64,000 nucleotides of DNA from Aquabacterium sp. GTDB taxonomy: Bacteria > Pseudomonadota > Gammaproteobacteria > Burkholderiales > Burkholderiaceae_C. How positions within the stretch are numbered: position 1 is the stretch's first letter; the number at the start of each line of letters is the position of its first letter. Under the pieces are notes generated by a model, which did no database searches, was not told the DNA's origin, and saw nothing but the letters and a program-made list of their open reading frames with translations. Positions 1 to 10,540 of this stretch are shown piece by piece. Position numbers and translations under genes: made by a program. The stretch lies in contig NZ_JAQSDR010000033.1 in the NCBI RefSeq assembly GCF_029946005.1, positions 62,001 through 126,000 on the forward strand, in the 5' to 3' direction.

Positions 1-497
1 CCGCCGAAGCCAGCGCCACGGCCCAGACCAGCGCCACCCTGGCGCCTTCGGTGAACAGCCCTGAATTTCCGCAAGCCCTGGCCGACCGTGTGGGCCTGTG
101 GGTGAACGCCGTGGGTGAAGACGGCACGATGTCGGCCGAGCTGCACCTCAATCCTGGCGAGATGGGCCCCATCAGCGTGAAAATTTCACTGGATGGGCAG
201 TCGGCGCAGGTTGATTTCGCGGCGGCCAACCTTGAAACTAGGCGTGCCATTGAGGCCAGCCTGCCGATGTTGTCCGCCTCGTTGGACGACGCCGGTTTCA
301 GCCTGGGTGGATCGGGCGTGTCCGATCAATCGCCTCAGCAACAGTTCAACCAGGCCTCGGGTCAGCCTGGTGGCGCTCCGGCCTGGGGCGGTGGGTCCTC
401 GGGTCTGGATTCGTCCGGTGGTGAATCACACGAAGGTCGCATGGCCGCGGCGGCCGCCCAGGCAGGGCGACGAGGTGGCCTTGACCTGTATGCATAG
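1..497 (+). CDS. fliK: Flagellar hook-length control protein FliK, C-terminal part
   Basis: The frame is already open at the first base, so this is the 3' end of a gene that begins outside the window. The conserved C-terminal FliK domain is visible: a LHLNPGEMGPISVKI-type stretch followed by a segment that predicts alternating strand and helix, then a Gly/Ser/Gln-rich tail. FliK measures the hook and switches the flagellar export gate from hook to filament substrates. Position directly before fliL-fliM-fliN supports the call. There is no usable start inside the window. Confidence 0.85.
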   Translation, partial: AEASATAQTSATLAPSVNSPEFPQALADRVGLWVNAVGEDGTMSAELHLNPGEMGPISVKISLDGQSAQVDFAAANLETRRAIEASLPMLSASLDDAGFSLGGSGVSDQSPQQQFNQASGQPGGAPAWGGGSSGLDSSGGESHEGRMAAAAAQAGRRGGLDLYA

Positions 498-638
498 GAC
501 TGGGCCTGCCCTGTCCAGAATCGCGCGGATTTCACATCGCTTATCGGTTCTTCAGTTTGGCCCTGACTTCCAATAATCCCATTATGCCTCTTTCGACTTT
601 TTCAGGGTCGAAAGGCTTGAATTCCAGGAGATTTGCGA

Positions 639-1298
639 ATGTCAGCTGCTTCCGCTGCGGCGCCTGCCGAAGGCGATGCCCCTAAGAAGGGGCCAAAAAA
701 GCTCATCATCATCATCGTGGCGGCCGTGTTGCTGCTGGTGGTGATCGGTGGGGGCGCCGCGGTCTTCATCATGAAGAAAAACGCTGCGGCAGCGGCTGCA
801 GTCGCTGAGGGTGAGGATGGCGATACCGCCGAAAGCTCGCACGCCAAAGCGGCGCCCAAGCCCAAGCATGGCAAGGACGAGCACGCCACTCCACCGGCCT
901 TTGTGCCGCTGGACCCGTTCATCGTCAACCTGGCCGACAAGGAAACCGAACGCTTCGCCCAGATCGGCCTGACCCTGCAGGTAGACGATCCGAAGGTTGC
1001 CGAGGAAATCAAGACTTACATGCCCGCCATCCGCAACGCGGTGCTGATGATCTTGTCGCACAAAACCTCTGATCAGCTGCTGACTCAGGAAGGCAAGGAG
1101 CAACTGGCCGAGCAAATTCGCCGCGAGGCCGCCCGCGCCATGGGTTACGAGATCGACGAGCCTGAAGCCCCGGACGCGGCCGCCGATGAAGCGACCGATG
1201 AAGACGCTCCCCCCAAGAAGAAAAAGAAGAAGAAAAAGAAGGTCGAGCAGTACAACCCGATCGTCAAAGTCAACTACGCCAACTTCATCGTTCAGTGA
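639..1298 (+). CDS. fliL: Flagellar basal body-associated protein FliL
   Basis: 219 residues. A short Ala/Lys-rich cytoplasmic N-terminus is followed by one membrane helix at about residues 21-45, then a periplasmic FliL domain containing the usual PLDPFIVNLAD motif. FliL sits around the stator at the inner membrane and affects torque and stator stability. The ATG at 639 has AGGAG eight bases upstream, which is better than the in-frame TTG at 633. Odd feature: an acidic stretch followed by nine consecutive lysines lies just before the conserved C-terminal segment ending in NFIVQ. fliM begins 21 bases downstream, so the genes are co-transcribed. Confidence 0.93.
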   Translation: MSAASAAAPAEGDAPKKGPKKLIIIIVAAVLLLVVIGGGAAVFIMKKNAAAAAAVAEGEDGDTAESSHAKAAPKPKHGKDEHATPPAFVPLDPFIVNLADKETERFAQIGLTLQVDDPKVAEEIKTYMPAIRNAVLMILSHKTSDQLLTQEGKEQLAEQIRREAARAMGYEIDEPEAPDAAADEATDEDAPPKKKKKKKKKVEQYNPIVKVNYANFIVQ

Positions 1299-1319
1299 GC
1301 CAACCGCAGTAGCCAGGCC

Positions 1320-2321
1320 ATGAATCAGCAAATCCTCTCGCAAGACGAAGTCGACGCCCTTCTGCAAGGCATCACTGGTGAAAGCCAGAAGCTTGAGCAG
1401 GAAGACGTGCCCAAAGAGGGCATTCGCGACTACAACCTCGCGAATCAGGAGCGCATTGTTCGCGGGCGCATGCCCACGATGGAAATCGTCAACGAGCGCT
1501 TTGCCCGCAACATCCGCATTGGTCTGTTCAACCTGATCCGCAAGTCGCCTGAAGTGTCGGTGGGTGGCATCAAGGTGCAGAAGTACAGCGCCTTCCTGCG
1601 CGAGATCGTGGTGCCCACCAACTTCAACATCGTGGCCATCCGACCCCTGCGCGGTTCGGGCCTGGTGGTTTGCGATCCCACGCTGGTTTTCGCCGTGATC
1701 GACTCGCTGTTTGGCGGCGCCGGCAAGTACCACACCCGCATCGAAGGGCGTGATTTCTCGCCCACCGAGCAACGCATCATCCTGCGCCTGATCGAGGTCA
1801 TCTCCGAAGAGTACAAAAAGGCCTGGCGCGGCATCTATCCCCTGGAGCTGGAATACCAGCGCTCGGAGATGCAGCCCCAGTTCGCCACCATCGCCACACC
1901 GGCCGAGATCGTGGTGTGCTGCTCGTTCACGCTAGAGATTGGCGATGCCAGCGGCACCATCCACATCTGCATTCCCTATTCCACGCTGGAGCCGATCCGC
2001 GACATCCTGTTTTCGTCGATCCAGGGTGACTCGGCCGAGCCTGATCGCCGTTGGGTGAAGCTGCTCACGCAGCAGATCCAGGCGGCTGAAGTGGAACTGG
2101 TGGCCGAGATGGCCCATGCCCCGGCCACGGTGGAGCAACTGCTGTCCCTCAAGCCCGGTGACTTCATCGAGCTGGACCTTGAAAAACTCATTGAAGCCAA
2201 GGTGGACGGTGTACCCATCCTGGAGTGCTACTACGGCACTTCCAACGGCAAATACGCCTTGCGCATTGACAAGCTACTGACCACGGCCAACCACGGTTGG
2301 CTGGGAGACCAACATGTCTGA
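1320..2321 (+). CDS. fliM: Flagellar motor switch protein FliM
   Basis: 333 residues, normal FliM length. The N-terminal LSQDEVDALLQG motif is the CheY-P binding segment. The middle domain carries the conserved GG(A/I)GKYH region (FGGAGKYHTRIEGRDFSPTEQ) and the C-terminal part matches the SpoA/FliN-like domain. FliM is the cytoplasmic ring protein that sets rotation direction. Its end overlaps the start of fliN by 8 bases, showing translational coupling. Confidence 0.97.
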   Translation: MNQQILSQDEVDALLQGITGESQKLEQEDVPKEGIRDYNLANQERIVRGRMPTMEIVNERFARNIRIGLFNLIRKSPEVSVGGIKVQKYSAFLREIVVPTNFNIVAIRPLRGSGLVVCDPTLVFAVIDSLFGGAGKYHTRIEGRDFSPTEQRIILRLIEVISEEYKKAWRGIYPLELEYQRSEMQPQFATIATPAEIVVCCSFTLEIGDASGTIHICIPYSTLEPIRDILFSSIQGDSAEPDRRWVKLLTQQIQAAEVELVAEMAHAPATVEQLLSLKPGDFIELDLEKLIEAKVDGVPILECYYGTSNGKYALRIDKLLTTANHGWLGDQHV

Positions 2322-2805
2322 CACTGAACCCGAAACGACTTCCGCCGACGCCGCCCCGAACGCAGAACAGGACGCGATGGCCGCAGAGTGGGAAGCCGCG
2401 CTGGCGCAGCAGACCACATCGACCGAGTCGGCCGATGACATCTTCGGCTCGGCCAGCGAAGTGGCCAGTCCGGCCGCGCAAGGCACACCGGCTGCCTTTG
2501 CCAATTTCGCCGCGGCCTCGTCGATCAATCCGGCGGGCAACGACATCAACATGATCCTGGACATCCCCGTGCAGCTGACGGTGGAGTTGGGCCGCACGCG
2601 CATCCCCATCAAGAACATCCTGCAATTGGCCCAGGGTTCGGTGGTGGAGCTGGATGCGATGGCCGGCGAGCCCATGGACGTGCTGGTCAATGGCTTCCTG
2701 ATTGCCCAAGGTGAAGTGGTGGTGGTGAATGACAAGTTCGGCATTCGTTTGACCGACATCGTGACGCCGTCCGAGCGCATGCGCCGCCTGAGTCGCGGCA
2801 ACTGA
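2314..2805 (+). CDS. fliN: Flagellar motor switch protein FliN
   Basis: 163 residues. The first 80 or so are a low-complexity acidic/Ala-rich extension; the C-terminal 80 are the SpoA domain, with DIPVQLTVELGRTR and a VVELD...GEPMDVLVNG core typical of FliN. It forms the lower C-ring with FliM and binds FliH. The start overlaps fliM by 8 bases. Confidence 0.96.
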   Translation: MSDTEPETTSADAAPNAEQDAMAAEWEAALAQQTTSTESADDIFGSASEVASPAAQGTPAAFANFAAASSINPAGNDINMILDIPVQLTVELGRTRIPIKNILQLAQGSVVELDAMAGEPMDVLVNGFLIAQGEVVVVNDKFGIRLTDIVTPSERMRRLSRGN

Positions 2806-2829
2806 CCCATTCAGCACAAGGAGACCTCT

Positions 2830-3192
2830 ATGCAATCAACAGGAATGCTCATCTTCTGGTTCGTGTTCATCGTGGCCATGATCCCGCTGAGCTTGTACGT
2901 TTTGAAGAAATCGGGCCTGGCCAAGAACCGCATGGGCGCTGGCGATGCGGTGCTCAAGACCGTGAGCCAGTTGTCACTGGGTCCCAACCAGCGCCTCGTC
3001 ACCGTCGAGCTGGGCGCGGGCGATCAAAAGACCTGGTTGGTGCTGGGCGTCACCGCGCACAGCATCACGGCCCTGCACAGCCTGCAGCCCACGCAGGACA
3101 GCCAGGAGCAGGCAGAGCGCGAGGGAACCGCCTCGACGTTCCCGATCTTGCTCCGCCGCGCTTCAGACGCCGGGGACACGCCCAGGACTTGA
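2830..3192 (+). CDS. fliO: Flagellar biosynthetic protein FliO
   Basis: 120 residues. One N-terminal membrane helix (about residues 6-22), then a small cytoplasmic domain with the LSLGPNQRLVTVELG motif characteristic of FliO. FliO helps assemble FliP, the core of the flagellar export gate. An AAGGAG ribosome site lies upstream. FliO is variable in sequence, so the position between fliN and fliP carries much of the weight. Confidence 0.87.
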   Translation: MQSTGMLIFWFVFIVAMIPLSLYVLKKSGLAKNRMGAGDAVLKTVSQLSLGPNQRLVTVELGAGDQKTWLVLGVTAHSITALHSLQPTQDSQEQAEREGTASTFPILLRRASDAGDTPRT

Positions 3193-3215
3193 CGAGCGAC
3201 CGACCAGGACACCTC

Positions 3216-3983
3216 ATGCATTTTTCGAAGCGTTTGAAGGCCACGGCTGTGGCCCTGGGGCTGGCTGCCTGCTCGGTGGCCGTGATGGCCCAGACCGTGC
3301 CCACGCCGGGCGGCGGTTTGCCCTTGCTGATCGGGCAGGGCGCGGGTGGCACCAACTACTCGGTGCCCATCCAGACCTTGCTGTTCTTCACGGCGCTGAG
3401 CTTTCTGCCCGCGCTACTGTTGATGATGACGGGCTTCACGCGCATCGTCATCGTGCTGAGTCTGATGCGCCAGGCCATTGGTGCGCAAGCTGCGCCGCCC
3501 AATCAAGTTATCGTCGGCCTCTCACTGTTCTTGACGCTTTTCGTCATGGGCCCCACGCTGGACAAGGTCTACAAAGACGCCTACGAGCCCTTCGCCGCCA
3601 ACCAGATCAGCTTCAGCGAAGCGATGGACCGTGGCCAAGGCCCCATGCGCCAGTTCATGCTCAAACAAACGCGCCAGTCTGACCTGGGCCTGTTCGTGCG
3701 CCTGGCCAAGATCGAAGGCGACGTCAAGCCCGAGACTGTGCCGCTGCGCGTGCTGGTGCCGGCCTTTGTCACCAGCGAACTCAAGTCCGCTTTCCAGATT
3801 GGCTTCCTCATCTTCATCCCCTTCCTGGTCATCGACATGATCGTGGCCAGTGTGCTGATGAGCCTGGGGATGATGATGCTGTCACCCGTGATGGTGGCCT
3901 TGCCCTTCAAGCTCATGCTGTTCGTGTTGGCCGATGGCTGGAACCTGCTGTTGGGTTCACTGGCCGCCAGCTTTGCGCAGTAG
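3216..3983 (+). CDS. fliP: Flagellar export gate protein FliP
   Basis: 255 residues. A cleavable signal peptide is visible at the N-terminus (basic start, hydrophobic run ending AVMA-Q), as is usual for FliP. Several membrane helices follow, with family segments MMTGFTRIVIVLSLMRQA and LILFIPFLVIDMIVASVLMS-like. I chose the ATG at 3216 because CAGGA lies seven bases upstream and it gives a clean signal peptide; an in-frame TTG at 3189 would overlap fliO. FliP forms the export channel with FliQ and FliR. Confidence 0.96.
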   Translation: MHFSKRLKATAVALGLAACSVAVMAQTVPTPGGGLPLLIGQGAGGTNYSVPIQTLLFFTALSFLPALLLMMTGFTRIVIVLSLMRQAIGAQAAPPNQVIVGLSLFLTLFVMGPTLDKVYKDAYEPFAANQISFSEAMDRGQGPMRQFMLKQTRQSDLGLFVRLAKIEGDVKPETVPLRVLVPAFVTSELKSAFQIGFLIFIPFLVIDMIVASVLMSLGMMMLSPVMVALPFKLMLFVLADGWNLLLGSLAASFAQ

Positions 3984-4001
3984 CAGGAAGGGGCAAAGGC
4001 C

Positions 4002-4271
4002 ATGGATCCGCAACAAGTTCTCACCATTGGTCGAGATGGCTTGCTGGTGTTGCTCACCGTGTGCGCGCCCATCCTGATGGTGGTGCTAGCCGTGGGGCTG
4101 ATCGTCAGCATCTTTCAAGCTGCCACACAGATCCACGAAGCGACCTTGTCCTTCGTGCCCAAGCTGTTGGCCGCGTTTGCCACCCTGGGCATTGCCGGGC
4201 CATGGATGCTCAGCACTCTGGTGGACTACATCCAGCAAGTCCTGCAGTCGATCCCCAACGTGGTGGGCTGA
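4002..4271 (+). CDS. fliQ: Flagellar export gate protein FliQ
   Basis: 89 residues, the normal length. Two long membrane helices with the AVGLIVSIFQAATQIHE motif are diagnostic of FliQ. Ribosome site AGGAAGG is upstream. It lies between fliP and fliR. Confidence 0.97.
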   Translation: MDPQQVLTIGRDGLLVLLTVCAPILMVVLAVGLIVSIFQAATQIHEATLSFVPKLLAAFATLGIAGPWMLSTLVDYIQQVLQSIPNVVG

Positions 4272-4274
4272 AGG

Positions 4275-5036
4275 GTGATCACTTTCAGCGAAGCCCAGGT
4301 GATGGCGTGGATCACGCCTTGGCTGTGGCCATTTTTTCGCGTGCTGGGCTTGTTCACGTCCGCGCCGATTTTGTCGATGCGCGCGATTCCCAGGCGGGTT
4401 CGCATGAGCCTGGCCGTGCTGATCGTGCTGGCCGCCCAACCCACTTTGCCCGAGATGCCCGTGGTGGCCCTCAACTCGCCCGAAGCCTTGATGGTGCTGG
4501 CGCAGCAGGTGCTCATCGGCCTGACCATGGGCTTTGCCGCCCGCGTGGTGTTTGCCGCCATCGAGTTCGCCGGTGAAATCGTGGGCCTGCAAATGGGCTT
4601 GAACTTCGCCAGCTTTTTTGATCCCATGAGCGGCGGCCAGGCCACCGCCGTGAGCCGCTTTTATGGCACCTGTGCCGCGTGGTTGTTCGTGGTCATGAAT
4701 GGCCACTTGCTGCTCACCGCGGCCGTGGTGCACAGTTTCAACACCTTTCCCGTTGCGCCGCAACCGCTGGCTTTCTTGAGCGTGATTCAGCCTCAGGTCT
4801 GGGGCGCCGAGATCTTCAAGATCGGCCTGTGGGTGTCATTGCCCGTGGTGGCCATGCTGTCTCTGGTCAACCTGGTGATGGGTTTGATCTCGCGCGTGGC
4901 GCCGCAGATGAACATCTTCTCGATCGGCTTCCCCTTGACCTTGGGTGTGGGACTGACGGGGCTGTGGCTGACCCTGCCGATGATGCAGACACCGCTGACC
5001 ATGGCGATTGAGCGCATGCTGGGCTACTTCCAGTAG
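4275..5036 (+). CDS. fliR: Flagellar export gate protein FliR
   Basis: 253 residues with a GTG start three bases after the fliQ stop. Six or so membrane helices; family landmarks include the LFTSAPILSMRAIPRRVR loop and the NFASFFDPMSG segment. It completes the FliPQR channel. It is the last gene of the flagellar run; the next gene converges on it from the other strand only 21 bases away, and I see no clear terminator hairpin between them. Confidence 0.96.
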   Translation: MITFSEAQVMAWITPWLWPFFRVLGLFTSAPILSMRAIPRRVRMSLAVLIVLAAQPTLPEMPVVALNSPEALMVLAQQVLIGLTMGFAARVVFAAIEFAGEIVGLQMGLNFASFFDPMSGGQATAVSRFYGTCAAWLFVVMNGHLLLTAAVVHSFNTFPVAPQPLAFLSVIQPQVWGAEIFKIGLWVSLPVVAMLSLVNLVMGLISRVAPQMNIFSIGFPLTLGVGLTGLWLTLPMMQTPLTMAIERMLGYFQ

Positions 5037-5057
5037 CCCATGCACGGCCTGGCCCGG

Positions 5058-5666
5058 TCAAACCGGCCGGTTCTCGTTCGGGTTGCGCACCGGGCCCATC
5101 AAGCTCAGTCCTTCGGCATAGGTGATGGTGTCGAAGGTGATGTCGTACTTCAGGGCGGTGTCCGCAATGGCGTCCAGCTTGCCTGCGGTGTCCAGCTTCT
5201 TGAGGTCGTTCTTCTCAAGGTAGAGCAACTCCAGCAACTCGTTGTAGACCGTGCCCTCGTCCAGCGGCAGCACGTAGAACATGGCGCCTTTGTAAGGCAC
5301 CTGGTACTTCTTGCTCAGGTCCATGTTGTTGCAGAAAAGGAAGTACTTGCCGCCTGCGGTGAGCGCGCTGCCCAGCACTTCGGCCACGTCCTTCAAATGT
5401 TCGAACGACAGCAGGTAGCCTGCGAAGAAGGGGATGGTGGTTTCGCCCGTCAAGGCAATCGCCATCACCTGGTCGCAGGTCAGCTCGGGCGGGCGGGCCT
5501 CGTCGGCCAGTTGGGCTGAAAACCGCAAGGCCAGTTCACCGCGAAAGCCGAAGCGGCCTGGCTTGTGCGTGAGGCCCTTGAACACAGGGTTTTGCAGGTG
5601 TCGACCCTTGTCCAAGCGGCCCAGGGCCGTTTTTTCGATGGGGGTCTGTTCGATGGTCAGGCTCAT
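5058..5666 (-). CDS. Conserved hypothetical protein, nif-adjacent
   Basis: 202 residues, no membrane helices or signal peptide. I do not recognise the family. The middle has EHLKDVAEVLGSALTAGGKYF and a Leu/Asp-rich acidic C-terminal half, suggesting a soluble globular protein. The ATG at 5666 has AAGGAA nine bases upstream; an in-frame ATG at 5687 would overlap the upstream gene by four bases. It is the second gene after the truncated haemoglobin and the pair diverges from nifH, so a role around nitrogenase or oxygen/haem is possible but inferred only from position. Confidence 0.7.
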   Translation of the reverse strand: MSLTIEQTPIEKTALGRLDKGRHLQNPVFKGLTHKPGRFGFRGELALRFSAQLADEARPPELTCDQVMAIALTGETTIPFFAGYLLSFEHLKDVAEVLGSALTAGGKYFLFCNNMDLSKKYQVPYKGAMFYVLPLDEGTVYNELLELLYLEKNDLKKLDTAGKLDAIADTALKYDITFDTITYAEGLSLMGPVRNPNENRPV

Positions 5667-5683
5667 GGTGGTTTCCTTCAGGG

Positions 5684-6097
5684 TCAACTCGGTCGGTCTT
5701 GGCGGATGAAATCCGCCGTCTTGAAAAATGCCTGCATGAGCTGCTCGCGCAACACTGCGTCAGGCACGACTTCCTGCAATGCGCCGCTCATGCAGAGCAG
5801 CCAGGCATCGCGCTCGGCCACCCCGATGTGAAAGGGCATGTGCCGTTGTCTCAGTCGGGGGTGGCCTCGCTGGGCTGAATACCCATGGGGTCCGCCCAGC
5901 CATTCACTCAGGAACAGCTTGAAGATTCGTTTGGTCATGGCCAGATCGGGCTCGTGCATGGCCCGGATGCTGGCGGCTTGTGGCAGCGTGTCCATCAATC
6001 GGTAGAAGGCCTCGACCAACTGGCCAATGCCTTGCTCACCACCGATTTGCTCGTAGTGCGGGTTGGCAGGCGGCGGGGCGATGGTCGTGGGGTTCAT
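5684..6097 (-). CDS. Group II truncated haemoglobin
   Basis: 137 residues, the usual length of a 2-on-2 globin. Visible landmarks are the FYRLMD helix near the N-terminus, a WLGGPHGY segment, the RHMPFHIGVAERDAWL stretch containing the proximal histidine, and Trp at the G8 position typical of group II. It binds haem and O2; group II members bind O2 tightly or detoxify NO/peroxide. The ATG at 6097 fits the family start; an in-frame ATG at 6121 adds only eight residues. Divergent from nifH, so a role in oxygen handling during nitrogen fixation is a reasonable inference. Confidence 0.87.
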   Translation of the reverse strand: MNPTTIAPPPANPHYEQIGGEQGIGQLVEAFYRLMDTLPQAASIRAMHEPDLAMTKRIFKLFLSEWLGGPHGYSAQRGHPRLRQRHMPFHIGVAERDAWLLCMSGALQEVVPDAVLREQLMQAFFKTADFIRQDRPS

Positions 6098-6222
6098 GTG
6101 CCCCACTAATGCAATCGGCATACCAGTGATCCCGTGCGCCCACCGCTCCTATGAGGCAGGGTGAAACGGGGGCGGGCCGCCCTCGTCGCACATGTGAAGT
6201 TCACGACGCGAATGATCTGTTT

Positions 6223-6238
6223 TGTCGGGTTCCGAACA
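6223..6238 (+). promoter_or_regulatory. NifA upstream activator site for nifH
   Basis: TGTCGGGTTCCGAACA is a perfect TGT-N10-ACA NifA site with the extended TGTCGG half. Its centre lies about 114 bases upstream of the expected nifH transcription start, the normal distance. Confidence 0.88.
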
Positions 6239-6268
6239 AACAAATCAAAGGGCTTTGCTGCTGCGTAA

Positions 6269-7345
<1,077 letters not shown>

Positions 7346-7359
7346 GTAGGGAGGGGGGG

Positions 7360-7379
7360 CCGAGGGGCCTCTCCCTCGG
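7360..7379 (+). other. nifH-nifD intergenic stem-loop
   Basis: CCGAGGGG and TCCCTCGG form an eight-base-pair stem (one G-T pair) around a CCTC loop, 15 bases after the nifH stop. No T-run follows, so it is more likely an mRNA 3'-end protector than a terminator. Such hairpins are known to keep nifH message more abundant than nifDK. Confidence 0.7.
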
Positions 7380-7411
7380 TCCATCCCCGAATGCACATCA
7401 CGGAGTCCACC

Positions 7412-8878
7412 ATGAGCATGACCGTTGAAGAACGCAAGGCCACCAACAAGGCCTTGATTGATGAAGTCCTGAAGGCCTATCCCGAGAAGATGGCCAAACG
7501 GCGCGCCAAGCACCTGGGTACCTTTGAAGAAGGCAAGCCCGATTGCGGCGTCAAGTCCAACATCAAGTCATTGCCCGGTGTGATGACGATCCGCGGTTGC
7601 GCTTATGCAGGCTCCAAGGGCGTGGTGTGGGGCCCGATCAAGGACATGATCCACATCTCGCACGGCCCGGTCGGCTGCGGCCAGTACAGCTGGGCGGCAC
7701 GGCGCAACTACTACATCGGCGTGACCGGTGTGGACACCTTCGTGACGATGCAATTCACGTCCGACTTCCAGGAAAAAGACATCGTCTTTGGCGGTGACAA
7801 GAAGCTGGAAAAGATCGTTGACGAAATTCAAGAGCTGTTCCCGCTGAACAAAGGCATCTCGGTGCAGTCCGAATGCCCCATCGGCCTGATCGGTGACGAC
7901 ATCGAAGCGGTGTCCAAGAAGAAGTCCAAAGAGCACAACAACCACACCATCGTGCCGGTGCGTTGTGAAGGTTTCCGTGGCGTTTCCCAATCGCTGGGCC
8001 ACCACATCGCCAACGACGCCATCCGCGACTGGGTGTTCGAAGGCAACACCAAGAAAGAGCACGAGTTCGAAGCCACCCCGTATGACGTGGCCATCATTGG
8101 CGACTACAACATCGGTGGCGATGCCTGGTCCAGCCGCATCCTGCTAGAAGAAATCGGCCTGCGCGTCATTGCTCAGTGGTCCGGCGACGGCACCATCGCC
8201 GAGCTGGAAAACACCCCCAAGGCCAAGCTCAACGTGCTCCACTGCTACCGCTCGATGAACTACATCAGCCGGTACATGGAAGAAAAGTACGCCATCCCTT
8301 GGGTGGAGTACAACTTCTTCGGCCCGACCATGATCGAGAAGTCCCTGCGCGAAATCGCCAGCCACTTCGACGACACCATCAAGGCCAAAACCGAAGAAGT
8401 CATCGCACGCTACCAGCCCTTGATGCAGGCTGTGATCGACAAGTACAAGCCCCGCCTGGAAGGCAAGACCGTGATGCTGTTTGTGGGCGGCCTGCGCCCC
8501 CGTCACGTGATTGGCGCGTATGAAGACCTGGGCATGAACGTGGTCGGCACCGGCTACGAGTTCGGCCACAACGACGACTACCAGCGCACCACGCACTACG
8601 TCAAAGACGGCACCCTGATCTATGACGACGTGACCGGCTACGAGTTCGAGCAGTTTGTCGAGAAGATCAAGCCCGATCTGATCGGCTCGGGCATCAAGGA
8701 GAAGTATGTGTTCCAGAAGATGGGCGTGCCCTTCCGCCAAATGCACAGCTGGGACTACTCCGGCCCGTACCACGGCTATGACGGCTTCGCGATCTTTGCG
8801 CGTGACATGGACATGGCCATCAGCAGCCCGATCTGGGGCCTGACCCGTGCGCCCTGGAAGGCACTCGCTGCCGCCTGA
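7412..8878 (+). CDS. nifD: Nitrogenase molybdenum-iron protein alpha chain NifD
   Basis: 488 residues. P-cluster cysteines are in the [16 protein letters not shown] and [11 protein letters not shown] motifs; the FeMo-co ligands are the Cys of [11 protein letters not shown] and the His of [14 protein letters not shown]. Full length, with no gaps typical of alternative (V/Fe-only) nitrogenases. The ATG at 7412 is preceded by GGAG at 7402-7405; the ATG at 7391 has no ribosome site. Confidence 0.99.
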   Translation: MSMTVEERKATNKALIDEVLKAYPEKMAKRRAKHLGTFEEGKPDCGVKSNIKSLPGVMTIRGCAYAGSKGVVWGPIKDMIHISHGPVGCGQYSWAARRNYYIGVTGVDTFVTMQFTSDFQEKDIVFGGDKKLEKIVDEIQELFPLNKGISVQSECPIGLIGDDIEAVSKKKSKEHNNHTIVPVRCEGFRGVSQSLGHHIANDAIRDWVFEGNTKKEHEFEATPYDVAIIGDYNIGGDAWSSRILLEEIGLRVIAQWSGDGTIAELENTPKAKLNVLHCYRSMNYISRYMEEKYAIPWVEYNFFGPTMIEKSLREIASHFDDTIKAKTEEVIARYQPLMQAVIDKYKPRLEGKTVMLFVGGLRPRHVIGAYEDLGMNVVGTGYEFGHNDDYQRTTHYVKDGTLIYDDVTGYEFEQFVEKIKPDLIGSGIKEKYVFQKMGVPFRQMHSWDYSGPYHGYDGFAIFARDMDMAISSPIWGLTRAPWKALAAA

Positions 8879-8907
8879 CCCCGATAGACACCGACTGGAG
8901 AATCACC

Positions 8908-10464
8908 ATGCCACAAAGCGCAGACAAGATCCTGGACCACGAGTTCCTGTTCCGTGAACCGGAATACGTGGAGATGCTCGAAGGCAAGAAAGCCTTCGAG
9001 TTCAACCACCCTGACGACAAGATCAAGCAGATCGTCGAATGGACCAAGACCGAGGACTACAAGGAAAAGAACTTCGCCCGCGAAGCCTTGACCGTCAATC
9101 CCGCCAAGGCTTGCCAACCGCTGGGCGCGGTGTACGCCGCCAACGGTTTTGCCAAGACCCTGTCGTTCGTTCATGGCTCGCAAGGCTGTGTGGCGTACTA
9201 CCGCTCGCACTTCTCGCGCCACTTCAAGGAGCCGACCTCCTGCGTGTCCTCGTCCATGACGGAGGACGCGGCTGTGTTCGGCGGCCTGAACAACATGGTC
9301 GATGGCCTGGCCAACACCTACAACCTCTACAAGCCCGAGATGATCGCCGTGTCGACCACCTGCATGGCCGAGGTGATTGGTGATGACCTGAACGCCTTCA
9401 TCAAAACCTCGAAGGAAAAAGGCAGCGTGCCCGCCGAGTTCGATGTGCCGTTTGCACACACCCCCGCTTTTGTGGGCAGCCACATCACGGGTTACGACAA
9501 CGCCGTGCTGGGCATCTTGCAGCACTTCTGGGATGGCAAGGCCGGCACCGTGCCTGCCCTGGAGCGCGTGCCCAACGACACGGTCAACTTCATCGGCGGC
9601 TTCGATGGTTTCGTGGTCGGCAACATGAAGGAGATCAAGCGCATCTTCGGCCTGTTCGGCATCGACTACAACATCATCTGTGACCCGTCTGAAGTGTGGA
9701 ACACGCCCACCGATGGCGAGTTCCGCATGTACGAGGGCGGCACCACCAAGGAAGACGTGGTCCGCGGCCTGCACGCCAAGGCCACCATCGTCTTCCAGGA
9801 GTTTTGCAGCGAAAAAACCATCAAGTACCTCAAGACCAAGGGTCACGAGGTGGTGGTGCTCAACAGCCCCATCGGCGTGACGGGCACCGACCAGTTCCTG
9901 ATGGCCTTGTCCAAGGTCACCGGCAAACCCATCCCGGCCGAGCTGGAGTTGGAGCGCGGTCAACTGGTCGACGCCATGGCCGACAGCCAGGCTCACTTGC
10001 ACGGCAAGCGCTATGCCATGTATGGCGACCCTGACCAGATGCTGGGCATGACGCAGTTCCTGCTGGAGCTGGGCGCCGAGCCTGCCCACGTGCTGGCCAC
10101 CAATGGCACGGAGGATTGGGCAAAGAAGGTGAGGGCCCTGTTTGATTCGTCGCCTTATGGCAAGGGTTGCAAGGTCTACCCCAAGCGCGATCTGTGGCAC
10201 CTGCGCTCCTTGCTGCACACCGAGCCGGTGGACTTCTTGATCGGCAACACCTACGGCAAGTACCTGGAGCGTGACACGAACGTGCCCCTGATCCGCATGG
10301 TGTTCCCCATCTTTGACCGCCACCACTACCACCGCTATCCCATCTGGGGTTACGACGGTGCGATGCGCGTGTTGATCACGCTGCTGGACGAGTACTTCGA
10401 GGCGCTCGATGCCAACACCATCGTGCCCGGCAAGACCGACTACTCGTACGACATCATCCGCTGA
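8908..10464 (+). CDS. nifK: Nitrogenase molybdenum-iron protein beta chain NifK
   Basis: 518 residues. Partner of NifD; P-cluster ligands in the [22 protein letters not shown] and [12 protein letters not shown] motifs. It has the long N-terminal extension (about 60 residues) found in proteobacterial NifK that wraps the alpha chain. Starts 29 bases after nifD with GGAG upstream. Confidence 0.99.
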   Translation: MPQSADKILDHEFLFREPEYVEMLEGKKAFEFNHPDDKIKQIVEWTKTEDYKEKNFAREALTVNPAKACQPLGAVYAANGFAKTLSFVHGSQGCVAYYRSHFSRHFKEPTSCVSSSMTEDAAVFGGLNNMVDGLANTYNLYKPEMIAVSTTCMAEVIGDDLNAFIKTSKEKGSVPAEFDVPFAHTPAFVGSHITGYDNAVLGILQHFWDGKAGTVPALERVPNDTVNFIGGFDGFVVGNMKEIKRIFGLFGIDYNIICDPSEVWNTPTDGEFRMYEGGTTKEDVVRGLHAKATIVFQEFCSEKTIKYLKTKGHEVVVLNSPIGVTGTDQFLMALSKVTGKPIPAELELERGQLVDAMADSQAHLHGKRYAMYGDPDQMLGMTQFLLELGAEPAHVLATNGTEDWAKKVRALFDSSPYGKGCKVYPKRDLWHLRSLLHTEPVDFLIGNTYGKYLERDTNVPLIRMVFPIFDRHHYHRYPIWGYDGAMRVLITLLDEYFEALDANTIVPGKTDYSYDIIR

Positions 10465-10471
10465 TGTGGGA

Positions 10472-10517
10472 CCTCCGGGCGCCGGTGCTGAGTCCGGCCA
10501 CCGGAGGATTTTCTTCT
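10472..10517 (+). terminator. Terminator-like hairpin after nifK
   Basis: CCTCCGG (10472-10478) pairs with CCGGAGG (10501-10507); an inner GCCGG/CCGGC pairing extends it. ATTTTCTTCT follows at once. The form is that of a rho-independent terminator, but the operon continues with the same strand and spacing, so it probably acts as a partial attenuator or 3' protector that keeps nifHDK message in excess of the downstream genes. Confidence 0.65.
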
Positions 10518-10540
10518 GAACTGCAAATTGCGAGATCACC

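Noticed and set aside
6111-6125. Minus-strand sigma-54-like TGGTATGCCGATTGC before the truncated haemoglobin gene
   Set aside because: Two mismatches in the -24 part, and the start would fall about two bases before the chosen ATG, leaving no room for a ribosome site.
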